Part shown: piece by piece, positions 49,439 through 59,885 of the stretch | Layout of the letters: each line of letters opens with the position of its first letter | Position numbering within the stretch: the first letter of the stretch is position 1 | Assembly: GCF_051014685.1 (NCBI RefSeq) | Contig: NC_135060.1 | Coordinates: 1,364,001-1,428,000, forward strand | Length of the DNA stretch: 64,000 nt | Reading direction: 5' to 3' | DNA from: Ptiloglossa arizonensis | Taxonomy: Eukaryota > Arthropoda > Insecta > Hymenoptera > Colletidae | The notes under the pieces: generated by a model | Databases searched by the model: none | Seen by the model: only the letters and a program-made list of their open reading frames with translations | What the model was told of the DNA's origin: nothing | Program-made: the position numbers and the translations under genes

Positions 49439-49584
49439 CTCGTTTAGTTCTGCCGAGCAATTACATTATGGAAAAATTAGGCAAAATTGGGGAATACGCG
49501 ACGCGAACCGTGGAGTTGTTCCTACTAGGTCGGTCCCGTTTCCCCTCAGTGGGCCAGATTCTCAAGGAAATGCGCGACGCCGTC

Positions 49585-49736
49585 CACTCCTCTAGAGGAG
49601 TGCCCCGTTTCTCCCAACTCCGCAGCCAGGAGCCACGCAAAGCGTGGACCTGACTCACGGAGGATGACGAAGAGAGGGTCTTGTGGAACAAGGGCTTCCA
49701 CAGGGACCGGTGCGAACACCTGCCCCTGTGTTCGCA
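49585..49736. repeat. Hairpin cluster in left arm
   Basis: Four structures follow each other: the 18-bp palindrome CACTCCTCTAGAGGAGTG (49585-49602); CCACGC/GCGTGG (49633-49638 with 49642-49647); TGTGGAA/TTCCACA (49682-49688 with 49696-49702); and TGCGAACAC/GTGTTCGCA (49711-49719 with 49728-49736). The density suggests a structured RNA or a protein-binding region, not coding sequence. Confidence 0.75.
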
Positions 49737-50269
49737 GCATGTTCTCTCTCAAAGCGGACGCACCAGAAGAGACGGCGATCGAGCGTTCGGTCCACCTCCA
49801 CGGCCGGTCACTTGCTTATGCAACAAGCAGAGGTGGCCGGACTGAGTGACGAGCAAGCGAGCAAAAAGAAGCTAAAGGTTGGATAATTGCTCGGCAGATC
49901 ACAGATATTCGTACATGGTGACCTTAAAATTAACTTAGTCTATACTTGGAATTAACATCGGTCCTCTTCGTTCTTCGTTCTTCGTTTTCCGATACATCTA
50001 AGAGAATGTATCTAAGAGAAACCTAAGAGAAACATAAACTCAAGGCATAATAGAAAATAGAAACGAAGTTGGTTAGTGGAAAAAAATAAACATGGAAAAA
50101 CAAGTAGAAATTAAAATCAGAGAACAAATGAAATGAATTAGACAAAGAAACAATTAAAAAAAAAAAGAAAGGATCGAGAGAGTGGTCGCCAGTACTGACC
50201 ACCGCCTACCGGCGGCCAGTACCGGTTACCAAGGTGGGGGGGCCCCCTTCCGTAAACCTAAAACGAAGA

Positions 50270-50333
50270 GATCCGTCCACCTCGGAGCCTCCAGGAACAA
50301 TGAAATTTTAAACAACCGGGGGCTCCTTATATA
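50270..50333 (-). promoter_or_regulatory. Putative core promoter in left arm, directed outward
   Basis: On the minus strand, TATATAAG (50333-50326) lies 32 bp upstream of the A of an initiator-like TCATTG (50303-50298, +1 at 50301). A DPE-like GGATC (50274-50270) sits at +28 to +32. The spacing equals that expected for arthropod RNA polymerase II promoters. Transcription would run towards 49213, through the hairpin-rich arm. The same layout is mirrored in the right arm, as it must be, because the arms are copies. Confidence 0.5.
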
Positions 50334-50385
50334 CCCTCCCCAAGGTGACTTACCGTTTCTTCCATTGTCTTTGTTCGATCTAATC

Positions 50386-53300
50386 GAATATTTCAACGAA
50401 TTGATGGCTTTTTAGCCATTATTCGTACCAGAACATTGTTAATAATTGTTTAAAATATGTTTCGATGACATTTGTTAATAATTATGATAAACGAACGTCA
50501 AGTTATTGCGAAATCTTCGAAGGCGAATGGTTTCGGTGAATGTTTGTTCATTTCAGCGATTGTTATTAACATTTACGCATGTTCCCAATATTTATCGAAC
50601 AATGTGCATCTTATTTATGTATTGCAAATAATTAAGAAACTTATAGAAATTGATTTTGATCGAGATTCGATGTTAAAACCTGTTTCGTAAAGTTTCAAAG
50701 CATGGAAAGTAACAATTGTTCATTAGATACATTAATTTAACATTTGTTTAATTCTTATAATTTACACAATACGCGTAGAAGTTGTATTTTTTACATAAAA
50801 GCGCCGAAATTCAATTAATCGCTTTTCTAGATAGAAAAATAATCGCGATAAACACTTGTGAATCGATGATCGATACATGTAGCCTTGAGAATGTCAGTTG
50901 GATCTCAACGAAAAATTTCTTCGCGAACACAGAATATTTCAACGAAATGATATTTTAAGCCATTATTTATACTAGGACATTGTTGATAATAGTTTAAAAT
51001 ATGTTTCGATGACATTTGTTAATAATTATGATAAACGAACGTCAAGTTATTGCGAAATCTTCGAAGGCGAATGGTTTCGGTGAATGTTTGTTCATTTCAG
51101 CGATTGTTATTAACATTTACGCATGTTGCCAATATTTATCGAACAATGTGCATCTTATTTATGTATTGCAATTAATTAAGAAACTTATAGAAATTGATTT
51201 TGATCGAGATTCGATGTTAAAACCTGTTTCGTAAAGTTTCAAAGCATGGAAAGTAACAATTGTTCATTAGATACATTAATTTAACATTTGTTTAATTCTT
51301 ATAATTTACACAATACGCGTAGAAGTTGTATTTTTTACATAAAAGCGCCGAAATTCAATTAATCGCTTTTCTAGATAGAAAAATAATCGCGATAAACACT
51401 TGTGAATCGATGATCGATACATGTAGCCTTGAGAATGTCAGTTGGATCTCAACGAAAAATTTCTTCGCGAACACAGAATATTTCAACGAAATGATATTTT
51501 AAGCCATTATTTATACTAGGACATTGTTGATAATAGTTTAAAATATGTTTCGATGACATTTGTTAATAATTATGATAAACGAACGTCAAGTTATTGCGAA
51601 ATCTTCGAAGGCGAATGGTTTCGGTGAATGTTTGTTCATTTCAGCGATTGTTATTAACATTTACGCATGTTCCCAATATTTATCGAACAATGTGCATCTT
51701 ATTTATGTATTGCAATTAATTAAGAAACTTATAGAAATTGATTTTGATCGAGATTCGATGTTAAAACCTGTTTCGTAAAGTTTCAAAGCATGGAAAGTAA
51801 CAATTGTTCATTAGATACATTAATTTAACATTTGTTTAATTCTTATAATTTACACAATACGCGTAGAAGTTGTATTTTTTACATAAAAGCGCCGAAATTC
51901 AATTAATCGCTTTTCTAGATAGAAAAATAATCGCGATAAACACTTGTGAATCGATGATCGATACATGTAGCCTTGAGAATGTCAGTTGGATCTCAACGAA
52001 AAATTTCTTCGCGAACACAGAATATTTCAACGAAATGATATTTTAAGCCATTATTTATACTAGGACATTGTTGATAATAGTTTAAAATATGTTTCGATGA
52101 CATTTGTTAATAATTATGATAAACGAACGTCAAGTTATTGCGAAATCTTCGAAGGCGAATGGTTTCGGTGAATGTTTGTTCATTTCAGCGATTGTTATTA
52201 ACATTTACGCATGTTGCCAATATTTATCGAACAATGTGCATCTTATTTATGTATTGCAATTAATTAAGAAACTTATAGAAATTGATTTTGATCGAGATTC
52301 GATGTTAAAACCTGTTTCGTAAAGTTTCAAAGCATGGAAAGTAACAATTGTTCATTAGATACATTAATTTAACATTTGTTTAATTCTTATAATTTACACA
52401 ATACGCGTAGAAGTTGTATTTTTTACATAAAAGCGCCGAAATTCAATTAATCGCTTTTCTAGATAGAAAAATAATCGCGATAAACACTTGTGAATCGATG
52501 ATCGATACATGTAGCCTTGAGAATGTCAGTTGGATCTCAACGAAAAATTTCTTCGCGAACACAGAATATTTCAACGAAATGATATTTTAAGCCATTATTT
52601 ATACTAGGACATTGTTGATAATAGTTTAAAATATGTTTCGATGACATTTGTTAATAATTATGATAAACGAACGTCAAGTTATTGCGAAATCTTCGAAGGC
52701 GAATGGTTTCGGTGAATGTTTGTTCATTTCAGCGATTGTTATTAACATTTACGCATGTTCCCAATATTTATCGAACAATGTGCATCTTATTTATGTATTG
52801 CAATTAATTAAGAAACTTATAGAAATTGATTTTGATCGAGATTCGATGTTAAAACCTGTTTCGTAAAGTTTCAAAGCATGGAAAGTAACAATTGTTCATT
52901 AGATACATTAATTTAACATTTGTTTAATTCTTATAATTTACACAATACGCGTAGAAGTTGTATTTTTTACATAAAAGCGCCGAAATTCAATTAATCGCTT
53001 TTCTAGATAGAAAAATAATCGCGATAAACACTTGTGAATCGATGATCGATACATGTAGCCTTGAGAATGTCAGTTGGATCTCAACGAAAAATTTCTTCGC
53101 GAACACAGAATATTTCAACGAAATGATATTTTAAGCCATTATTTATACTAGGACATTGTTGATAATAGTTTAAAATATGTTTCGATGACATTTGTTAATA
53201 ATTATGATAAACGAACGTCAAGTTATTGCGAAATCTTCGAAGGCGAATGGTTTCGGTGAATGTTTGTTCATTTCAGCGATTGTTATTAACATTTACGCAT

Positions 53301-56237
53301 GTTCCCAATATTTATCGAACAATGTGCATCTTATTTATGTATTGCAATTAATTAAGAAACTTATAGAAATTGATTTTGATCGAGATTCGATGTTAAAACC
53401 TGTTTCGTAAAGTTTCAAAGCATGGAAAGTAACAATTGTTCATTAGATACATTAATTTAACATTTGTTTAATTCTTATAATTTACACAATACGCGTAGAA
53501 GTTGTATTTTTTACATAAAAGCGCCGAAATTCAATTAATCGCTTTTCTAGATAGAAAAATAATCGCGATAAACACTTGTGAATCGATGATCGATACATGT
53601 AGCCTTGAGAATGTCAGTTGGATCTCAACGAAAAATTTCTTCGCGAACACAGAATATTTCAACGAAATGATATTTTAAGCCATTATTTATACTAGGACAT
53701 TGTTGATAATAGTTTAAAATATGTTTCGATGACATTTGTTAATAATTATGATAAACGAACGTCAAGTTATTGCGAAATCTTCGAAGGCGAATGGTTTCGG
53801 TGAATGTTTGTTCATTTCAGCGATTGTTATTAACATTTACGCATGTTCCCAATATTTATCGAACAATGTGCATCTTATTTATGTATTGCAATTAATTAAG
53901 AAACTTATAGAAATTGATTTTGATCGAGATTCGATGTTAAAACCTGTTTCGTAAAGTTTCAAAGCATGGAAAGTAACAATTGTTCATTAGATACATTAAT
54001 TTAACATTTGTTTAATTCTTATAATTTACACAATACGCGTAGAAGTTGTATTTTTTACATAAAAGCGCCGAAATTCAATTAATCGCTTTTCTAGATAGAA
54101 AAATAATCGCGATAAACACTTGTGAATCGATGATCGATACATGTAGCCTTGAGAATGTCAGTTGGATCTCAACGAAAAATTTCTTCGCGAACACAGAATA
54201 TTTCAACGAAATGATATTTTAAGCCATTATTTATACTAGGACATTGTTGATAATAGTTTAAAATATGTTTCGATGACATTTGTTAATAATTATGATAAAC
54301 GAACGTCAAGTTATTGCGAAATCTTCGAAGGCGAATGGTTTCGGTGAATGTTTGTTCATTTCAGCGATTGTTATTAACATTTACGCATGTTGCCAATATT
54401 TATCGAACAATGTGCATCTTATTTATGTATTGCAATTAATTAAGAAACTTATAGAAATTGATTTTGATCGAGATTCGATGTTAAAACCTGTTTCGTAAAG
54501 TTTCAAAGCATGGAAAGTAACAATTGTTCATTAGATACATTAATTTAACATTTGTTTAATTCTTATAATTTACACAATACGCGTAGAAGTTGTATTTTTT
54601 ACATAAAAGCGCCGAAATTCAATTAATCGCTTTTCTAGATAGAAAAATAATCGCGATAAACACTTGTGAATCGATGATCGATACATGTAGCCTTGAGAAT
54701 GTCAGTTGGATCTCAACGAAAAATTTCTTCGCGAACACAGAATATTTCAACGAAATGATATTTTAAGCCATTATTTATACTAGGACATTGTTGATAATAG
54801 TTTAAAATATGTTTCGATGACATTTGTTAATAATTATGATAAACGAACGTCAAGTTATTGCGAAATCTTCGAAGGCGAATGGTTTCGGTGAATGTTTGTT
54901 CATTTCAGCGATTGTTATTAACATTTACGCATGTTCCCAATATTTATCGAACAATGTGCATCTTATTTATGTATTGCAATTAATTAAGAAACTTATAGAA
55001 ATTGATTTTGATCGAGATTCGATGTTAAAACGTGTTTCGTAAAGTTTCAAAACAAGGAAAGTAACAATTGTTCATTGGATACATTAATTTAACATTTGTT
55101 TAATTCTTATAATTGACACAACACGCGTAGGAGTTGTATTTTTTACATAAAAGCGCCGAAATTCAATTAATCCCTTTTCTAGATAGAAAAATAATCGCGA
55201 TAAACACTTGTGAATCGATAATCGATACATGTAGCCTTGAGAATGTCAGTTGGATCTCAACGAAAAATTTCTTCGCGAACAAAGAATATTTCAACGAAAT
55301 GATATTTTAAGCCATTATTTATACTAGGACATTGTTGATAATTGTTTAAAATATGTGTCGATGACATTTGTTAATAATTATGATAAACAAACGTCAAGAT
55401 ATTGAGAAATCTTCGAAGGCGAATGGTTTCGGTGAATGCTTGTTCATTTCCGCGATTGTTACTAACATTTATGCATGTTCCCAATATTAATCGAACAATG
55501 TGCATCTTATTTATGCATTAAAAATGTTTAAGAAGCTTATAGAAATTGATTTTGATCGAGATTCAAAGTACAACGTGTTTCGTAAAGTTTTGAAGCAGGG
55601 AAAGTAACATTTATTTATTAGGTACATTAATTTTACATTTGTTTAATTCTTCTAATTTACACAATACGCGTAGAAGTTGCATTTTTTACTTAAAAGGGTC
55701 GAAATTCAATTAATCGCTTTTCTAGATAGAAAAATAATCGCGATAAACACTTGTGAATCGATGATCGATACATGTAGCCTTGAGAATGTCAGTTGGATCT
55801 CAACGAAAAATTTCTTCGCGAACACAGAATATTTCAACGAAATGATATTTTAAGCCATTATTTATACTAGGACATTGTTGATAATAGTTTAAAATATGTT
55901 TCGATGACATTTGTTAATAATTATGATAAACGAACGTCAAGTTATTGCGAAATCTTCGAAGGCGAATGGTTTCGGTGAATGTTTGTTCATTTCAGCGATT
56001 GTTATTAACATTTACGCATGTTCCCAATATTTATCGAACAATGTGCATCTTATTTATGTATTGCAATTAATTAAGAAACTTATAGAAATTGATTTTGATC
56101 GTGATTCGATGTTAAAACCTGTTTCGTAAAGTTTTAAAGCATGGAAAGTGACAATTGTTTATTAGATACATTAATTTAACATTTGTTTAATTCTTATATT
56201 TTACACAATACGCGTAGAAATTGCATTTTTTCAATAA
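50386..56237 (+). repeat. Forward satellite array: ten complete 544-bp units plus one truncated
   Basis: Units start at GAATATTTCAACGAA: 50386, 50932, 51476, 52020, 52564, 53108, 53652, 54196, 54740, 55284 and 55827. Unit 1 is 546 bp and unit 10 is 543 bp. Units 2-8 are almost identical; the clearest variant is CATGTTCCC versus CATGTTGCC (G in units 2, 4 and 8). Unit 9 carries a cluster of private changes, unit 10 is strongly diverged, and unit 11 is near-canonical but breaks off at about 56237. A 72-codon frame is open in every near-canonical unit and broken by a TAA in unit 10. Because the units are near-copies, that openness is not evidence of coding. Confidence 0.95.
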
Positions 56238-56601
56238 ACAGTGGTTTCTGAGGTTTTGTTTAAATAAGCAGAATTTTAAAACACGGAAAGCAATAAAATC
56301 AGAACAATACCTTTCACTTCGAATCTCAATCAAAATTAATTATTGTAGTTTATTTAATCGTTCATGATGTATAAATAAGATGGATTTCGCAATATTAATA
56401 TTGGGAAAATGCGTAAAGTTTAATAACCATCGCGTTCTGAAACAATCATATACTGAAATTATTCGCCTTCGCAGATTTCGCAATATTTTGACGTTTATTT
56501 ATCATAATTATTAACAACCGTCGTAGGACCGTAGATTAAACAATTATCAACAATGTCGTAGTATAAATAATGGCTTAAAATATCATTTCGTTGAAATATT
56601 C
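56238..56601 (-). repeat. Inversion axis with decayed reverse unit
   Basis: After the truncated forward unit comes about 60-90 bp of sequence without clear match to the unit, including a TTTTAAAACACGGAAAG stretch that resembles the forward motif TTTTAAAGCATGGAAAG. A reverse-orientation unit then follows up to 56601. It is strongly diverged and retains CCCAATATTAAT (as its complement) like forward unit 10. Its AACAACCGTCGTAG motif also occurs in the isolated copy at 60356-60727 but not in canonical units. Confidence 0.7.
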
Positions 56602-58235
56602 TTTGTTTGCGAAGAAATTTTTCGTTGAGGTCCAACTGACATTCTCAAGGCTACATGTATCGATTATCGATTCACAAGTGTTTATCGCGATTATTTTTCT
56701 ATCTAGAAAAGGGATTAATTGAATTTCGGCGCTTTTATGTAAAAAATACAACTTCTACGCGTGTTGTGTCAATTATAAGAATTAAACAAATGTTAAATTA
56801 ATGTATCCAATGAACAATTGTTACTTTCCTTGTTTTGAAACTTTACGAAACACGTTTTAACATCGAATCTCGATCAAAATCAATTTCTATAAGTTTCTTA
56901 ATTAATTGCAATACATAAATAAGATGCACATTGTTCGATAAATATTGGGAACATGCGTAAATGTTAATAACAATCGCTGAAATGAACAAACATTCACCGA
57001 AACCATTCGCCTTCGAAGATTTCGCAATAACTTGACGTTCGTTTATCATAATTATTAACAAATGTCATCGAAACATATTTTAAACTATTATCAACAATGT
57101 CCTAGTATAAATAATGGCTTAAAATATCATTTCGTTGAAATATTCTGTGTTCGCGAAGAAATTTTTCGTTGAGATCCAACTGACATTCTCAAGGCTACAT
57201 GTATCGATCATCGATTCACAAGTGTTTATCGCGATTATTTTTCTATCTAGAAAAGCGATTAATTGAATTTCGGCGCTTTTATGTAAAAAATACAACTTCT
57301 ACGCGTATTGTGTAAATTATAAGAATTAAACAAATGTTAAATTAATGTATCTAATGAACAATTGTTACTTTCCATGCTTTGAAACTTTACGAAACAGGTT
57401 TTAACATCGAATCTCGATCAAAATCAATTTCTATAAGTTTCTTAATTAATTGCAATACATAAATAAGATGCACATTGTTCGATAAATATTGGGAACATGC
57501 GTAAATGTTAATAACAATCGCTGAAATGAACAAACATTCACCGAAACCATTCGCCTTCGAAGATTTCGCAATAACTTGACGTTCGTTTATCATAATTATT
57601 AACAAATGTCATCGAAACATATTTTAAACTATTATCAACAATGTCCTAGTATAAATAATGGCTTAAAATATCATTTCGTTGAAATATTCTGTGTTCGCGA
57701 AGAAATTTTTCGTTGAGATCCAACTGACATTCTCAAGGCTACATGTATCGATCATCGATTCACAAGTGTTTATCGCGATTATTTTTCTATCTAGAAAAGC
57801 GATTAATTGAATTTCGGCGCTTTTATGTAAAAAATACAACTTCTACGCGTATTGTGTAAATTATAAGAATTAAACAAATGTTAAATTAATGTATCTAATG
57901 AACAATTGTTACTTTCCATGCTTTGAAACTTTACGAAACAGGTTTTAACATCGAATCTCGATCAAAATCAATTTCTATAAGTTTCTTAATTAATTGCAAT
58001 ACATAAATAAGATGCACATTGTTCGATAAATATTGGGAACATGCGTAAATGTTAATAACAATCGCTGAAATGAACAAACATTCACCGAAACCATTCGCCT
58101 TCGAAGATTTCGCAATAACTTGACGTTCGTTTATCATAATTATTAACAAATGTCATCGAAACATATTTTAAACAATTATTAACAATGTTCTGGTACGAAT
58201 AATGGCTAAAAAGCCATCAATTCGTTGAAATATTC
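56602..58235 (-). repeat. Reverse satellite array: three complete units
   Basis: Reverse units occupy 58235-57690, 57689-57146 and 57145-56602. The outer two are canonical. The innermost (57145-56602) shares with forward unit 9 the changes AACGTGTTTCG, AAAACAAGG, CATTGGAT, GACACAACACG, ATCCCTTTTC, CGATAATCG and AACAAAGAAT. The outermost unit has the same 2-bp longer junction version as forward unit 1 (GATGGCTTTTTAGCCAT type). Confidence 0.95.
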
Positions 58236-58287
58236 GATTAGATCGAACAAAGACAATGGAAGAAACGGTAAGTCACCTTGGGGAGGG

Positions 58288-58351
58288 TATATAAGGAGCC
58301 CCCGGTTGTTTAAAATTTCATTGTTCCTGGAGGCTCCGAGGTGGACGGATC
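58288..58351 (+). promoter_or_regulatory. Putative core promoter in right arm, directed outward
   Basis: TATATAAG (58288-58295), initiator-like TCATTG (58318-58323, +1 at 58320) and DPE-like GGATC (58347-58351, +28 to +32). The TATA to +1 spacing is 32 bp. Transcription would leave the array and run towards 59885. A GC-rich hairpin (58392-58438, GGTAACC...GGTGACC) would lie about 70 bases into the transcript. No AATAAA was seen inside the arm; an AATAAA lies outside it at about 59909. Confidence 0.5.
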
Positions 58352-58391
58352 TCTTCGTTTTAGGTTTACGGAAGGGGGGCCCCCCCACCTT

Positions 58392-58438
58392 GGTAACCGG
58401 TACTGGCCGCCGGTAGGCGGTGGTCAGTACTGGTGACC
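58392..58438. repeat. GC-rich imperfect hairpin in right arm
   Basis: GGTAACCGGTACTGGCCGCC folds against GGCGGTGGTCAGTACTGGTGACC (one 3-base bulge, a few mismatches). The mirrored copy in the left arm lies at about 50183-50229. Confidence 0.65.
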
Positions 58439-59164
58439 ACTCTCTCGATCCTTTCTTTTTTTTTTAATTGTTTCTTTGTCTAATTCATTTCATTTGTTCT
58501 CTGATTTTAATTTCTACTTGTTTTTCCATGTTTATTTTTTTCCACTAACCAACTTCGTTTCTATTTTCTATTATGCCTTGAGTTTATGTTTCTCTTAGGT
58601 TTCTCTTAGATACATTCTCTTAGATGTATCGGAAAACGAAGAACGAAGAACGAAGAGGACCGATGTTAATTCCAAGTATAGACCAAGTTAATTTTAAGGT
58701 CACCATGTACGAATATCTGTGATCTGCCGAGCAATTATCCAACCTTTAGCTTCTTTTTGCTCGCTTGCTCGTCACTCAGTCCGGCCACCTCTGCTTGTTG
58801 CATAAGCAAGTGACCGGCCGTGGAGGTGTACCGAACGCTCGATCGCCGTCTCTTCTGGTGCGTCCGCTTTGAGAGAGAACATGCTGCGAACACAGGGGCA
58901 GGTGTTCGCACCGGTCCCTGTGGAAGCCCTTGTTCCACAAGACCCTCTCTTCGTCATCCTCCGTGAGTCAGGTCCACGCTTTGCGTGGCTCCTGGCTGCG
59001 GAGTTGGGAGAAACGGGGCACTCCTCTAGAGGAGTGGACGGCGTCGCGCATTTCCTTGAGAATCTGGCCCACTGAGGGGAAACGGGACCGACCTAGTAGG
59101 AACAACTCCACGGTTCGCGTCGCGTATTCCCCAATTTTGCCTAATTTTTCCATAATGTAATTGC

Positions 59165-59641
59165 TCGGCAGAATTAAACGAGGAGATCGAGGGAACATTG
59201 ATTCCTTCTATCTCTGCAGTTAGGATAAGTTAGTTTTAAGGGTGTGATCTGCCAAGCAATTATCCAATCTTTAGCTTAATTTTGCTCGCTTCCTCGTTCC
59301 TTGGTCCGGTCACCACTGCTTCTTGTACAAGCAAGTGGCCGGCCGTGTAAGTAGTCCGAACGGTCTATCGCCGTCTCTTCCGATGTGTCCGCTTCCAGAG
59401 GGGGCATGTTGCGAGCACAGGAGCAGGCATTTTTGCCGGTCCCTGCGAAAGCCTCCAAAATAAGACCCTCTCGTCGTAAAGATGGAGAAACGGGGCACTC
59501 CTCTAGGGGAGTGGTAGGCGTCGTTCGTTTTCTCTGTAATCGGAACCACGGAGGAGAAACGGGATAGACCTAGTAGGACCAACTGCACGGTTCGTGTCGC
59601 GTCTTTCCCAATTTTGCCTAATTTTTCCATAATGTAATTGC
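59165..59641 (-). repeat. Diverged extra tandem copy inside right arm (477 bp)
   Basis: It shares block order with the inner copy at about 58716-59163: CAATTATCCAA, TTTGCTCGCTT, GGCCGGCCGTG/GACCGGCCGTG, CGCCGTCTCTTC, the GCACTCCTCTAG palindrome and AATTTTGCCTAATTTTTCC. Substitutions and a deletion near the centre separate the two copies. The A-to-G change in the palindrome (CTCTAGGGGAG) keeps a possible G-U pair in the outward-sense RNA. The left arm lacks this copy. Confidence 0.8.
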
Positions 59642-59808
59642 TCGGCAGAACTAAACGAGGAGATCGAAGGAACATTGATTCCTTCCATCTCTTTGGTTTG
59701 GTATCTTCGTTTGTATCGCGTGTCGAGGGAGATCGATGGAACTTTGATTCCATCTATCTCTCTCCGGGTCTCCGCTCGCAGCAACCTCCACGTGGTGAGA
59801 CCTGGTAA

Positions 59809-59857
59809 TCGGTATTACTCGCGACGAACAATAATTATTCGTCGCGTGTAGTACCGA
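59809..59857. repeat. Subterminal hairpin, right end
   Basis: Exact mirror of the left subterminal hairpin, with perfect inner stem CGCGACGAA (59820-59828) and TTCGTCGCG. It lies 28 bp inside the right terminus. Confidence 0.85.
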
Positions 59858-59885
59858 GCTAATTGGCTGCGAATTTATAGTAGTT

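Larger units (their letters stand above)
49213..50385 (+). repeat. Left inverted arm (1173 bp)
   Basis: From the terminus inward it carries a subterminal hairpin, two covarying tandem hairpins, a hairpin-rich GC-rich segment (about 49450-49880), an AT-richer stretch (49880-50180), and a G/C-rich stretch with an inward-edge promoter pointing outward. Compared with the right arm, only isolated substitutions were seen (for example G/A near 49940 and C/A near 49792) plus a homopolymer length change. It lacks the extra 477 bp. A short frame in the hairpin-rich part (49683-49886) is also open in the right arm, but it has no recognisable domain and may be chance. Confidence 0.85.
49213..59885. mobile_element. 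10.7-kb inverted-repeat element enclosing a 544-bp satellite in head-to-head array (Foldback/Galileo-like layout, family unknown)
   Basis: The outermost bases AACTACTATAAATTCGCAGC at 49213 are repeated exactly in reverse complement ending at 59885. Identity then continues inward for more than 1.1 kb, apart from a 477-bp extra segment on the right. Between the arms lie 10 complete plus 1 truncated 544-bp units in forward orientation (50386-56237) and 3 complete plus 1 decayed unit in reverse (to 58235). Sequence identity stops abruptly outside 49213/59885. Known elements with tandem repeats inside long inverted repeats are the Drosophila Foldback and Galileo groups; the satellite here is far longer than Foldback subrepeats. 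No transposase, reverse transcriptase or other enzyme is encoded, so any movement would have to be in trans. No clear target-site duplication was found; a TA duplication cannot be excluded because TA is its own reverse complement. An alternative is a segmental inverted duplication of a satellite block. Confidence 0.7.
58236..59885 (-). repeat. Right inverted arm (1650 bp)
   Basis: Reverse complement of the left arm, longer by 477 bp. The excess equals the offset between TTGCTCGGCAGAATTAAACG (59161) and TTGCTCGGCAGAACTAAACG (59638), so it is one extra tandem copy of the hairpin-rich segment. That extra copy (about 59165-59641) is clearly diverged, while the inner copy is nearly identical to the left arm. 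Confidence 0.85.

Noticed and set aside
49683..49886. 67-codon frame in the hairpin-rich arm segment, also open in the right arm
   Set aside because: Both arms are near-identical copies, so shared openness is not independent. The segment is better explained by its hairpins, and no domain is recognisable.
50472..58149. The same 72-codon frame, starting MLIIMINERQVIAK, open in 13 satellite units
   Set aside because: It recurs because the units are near-identical copies. It is broken by a stop in diverged unit 10, has no recognisable domain and no promoter in frame, so openness is not evidence of a protein.
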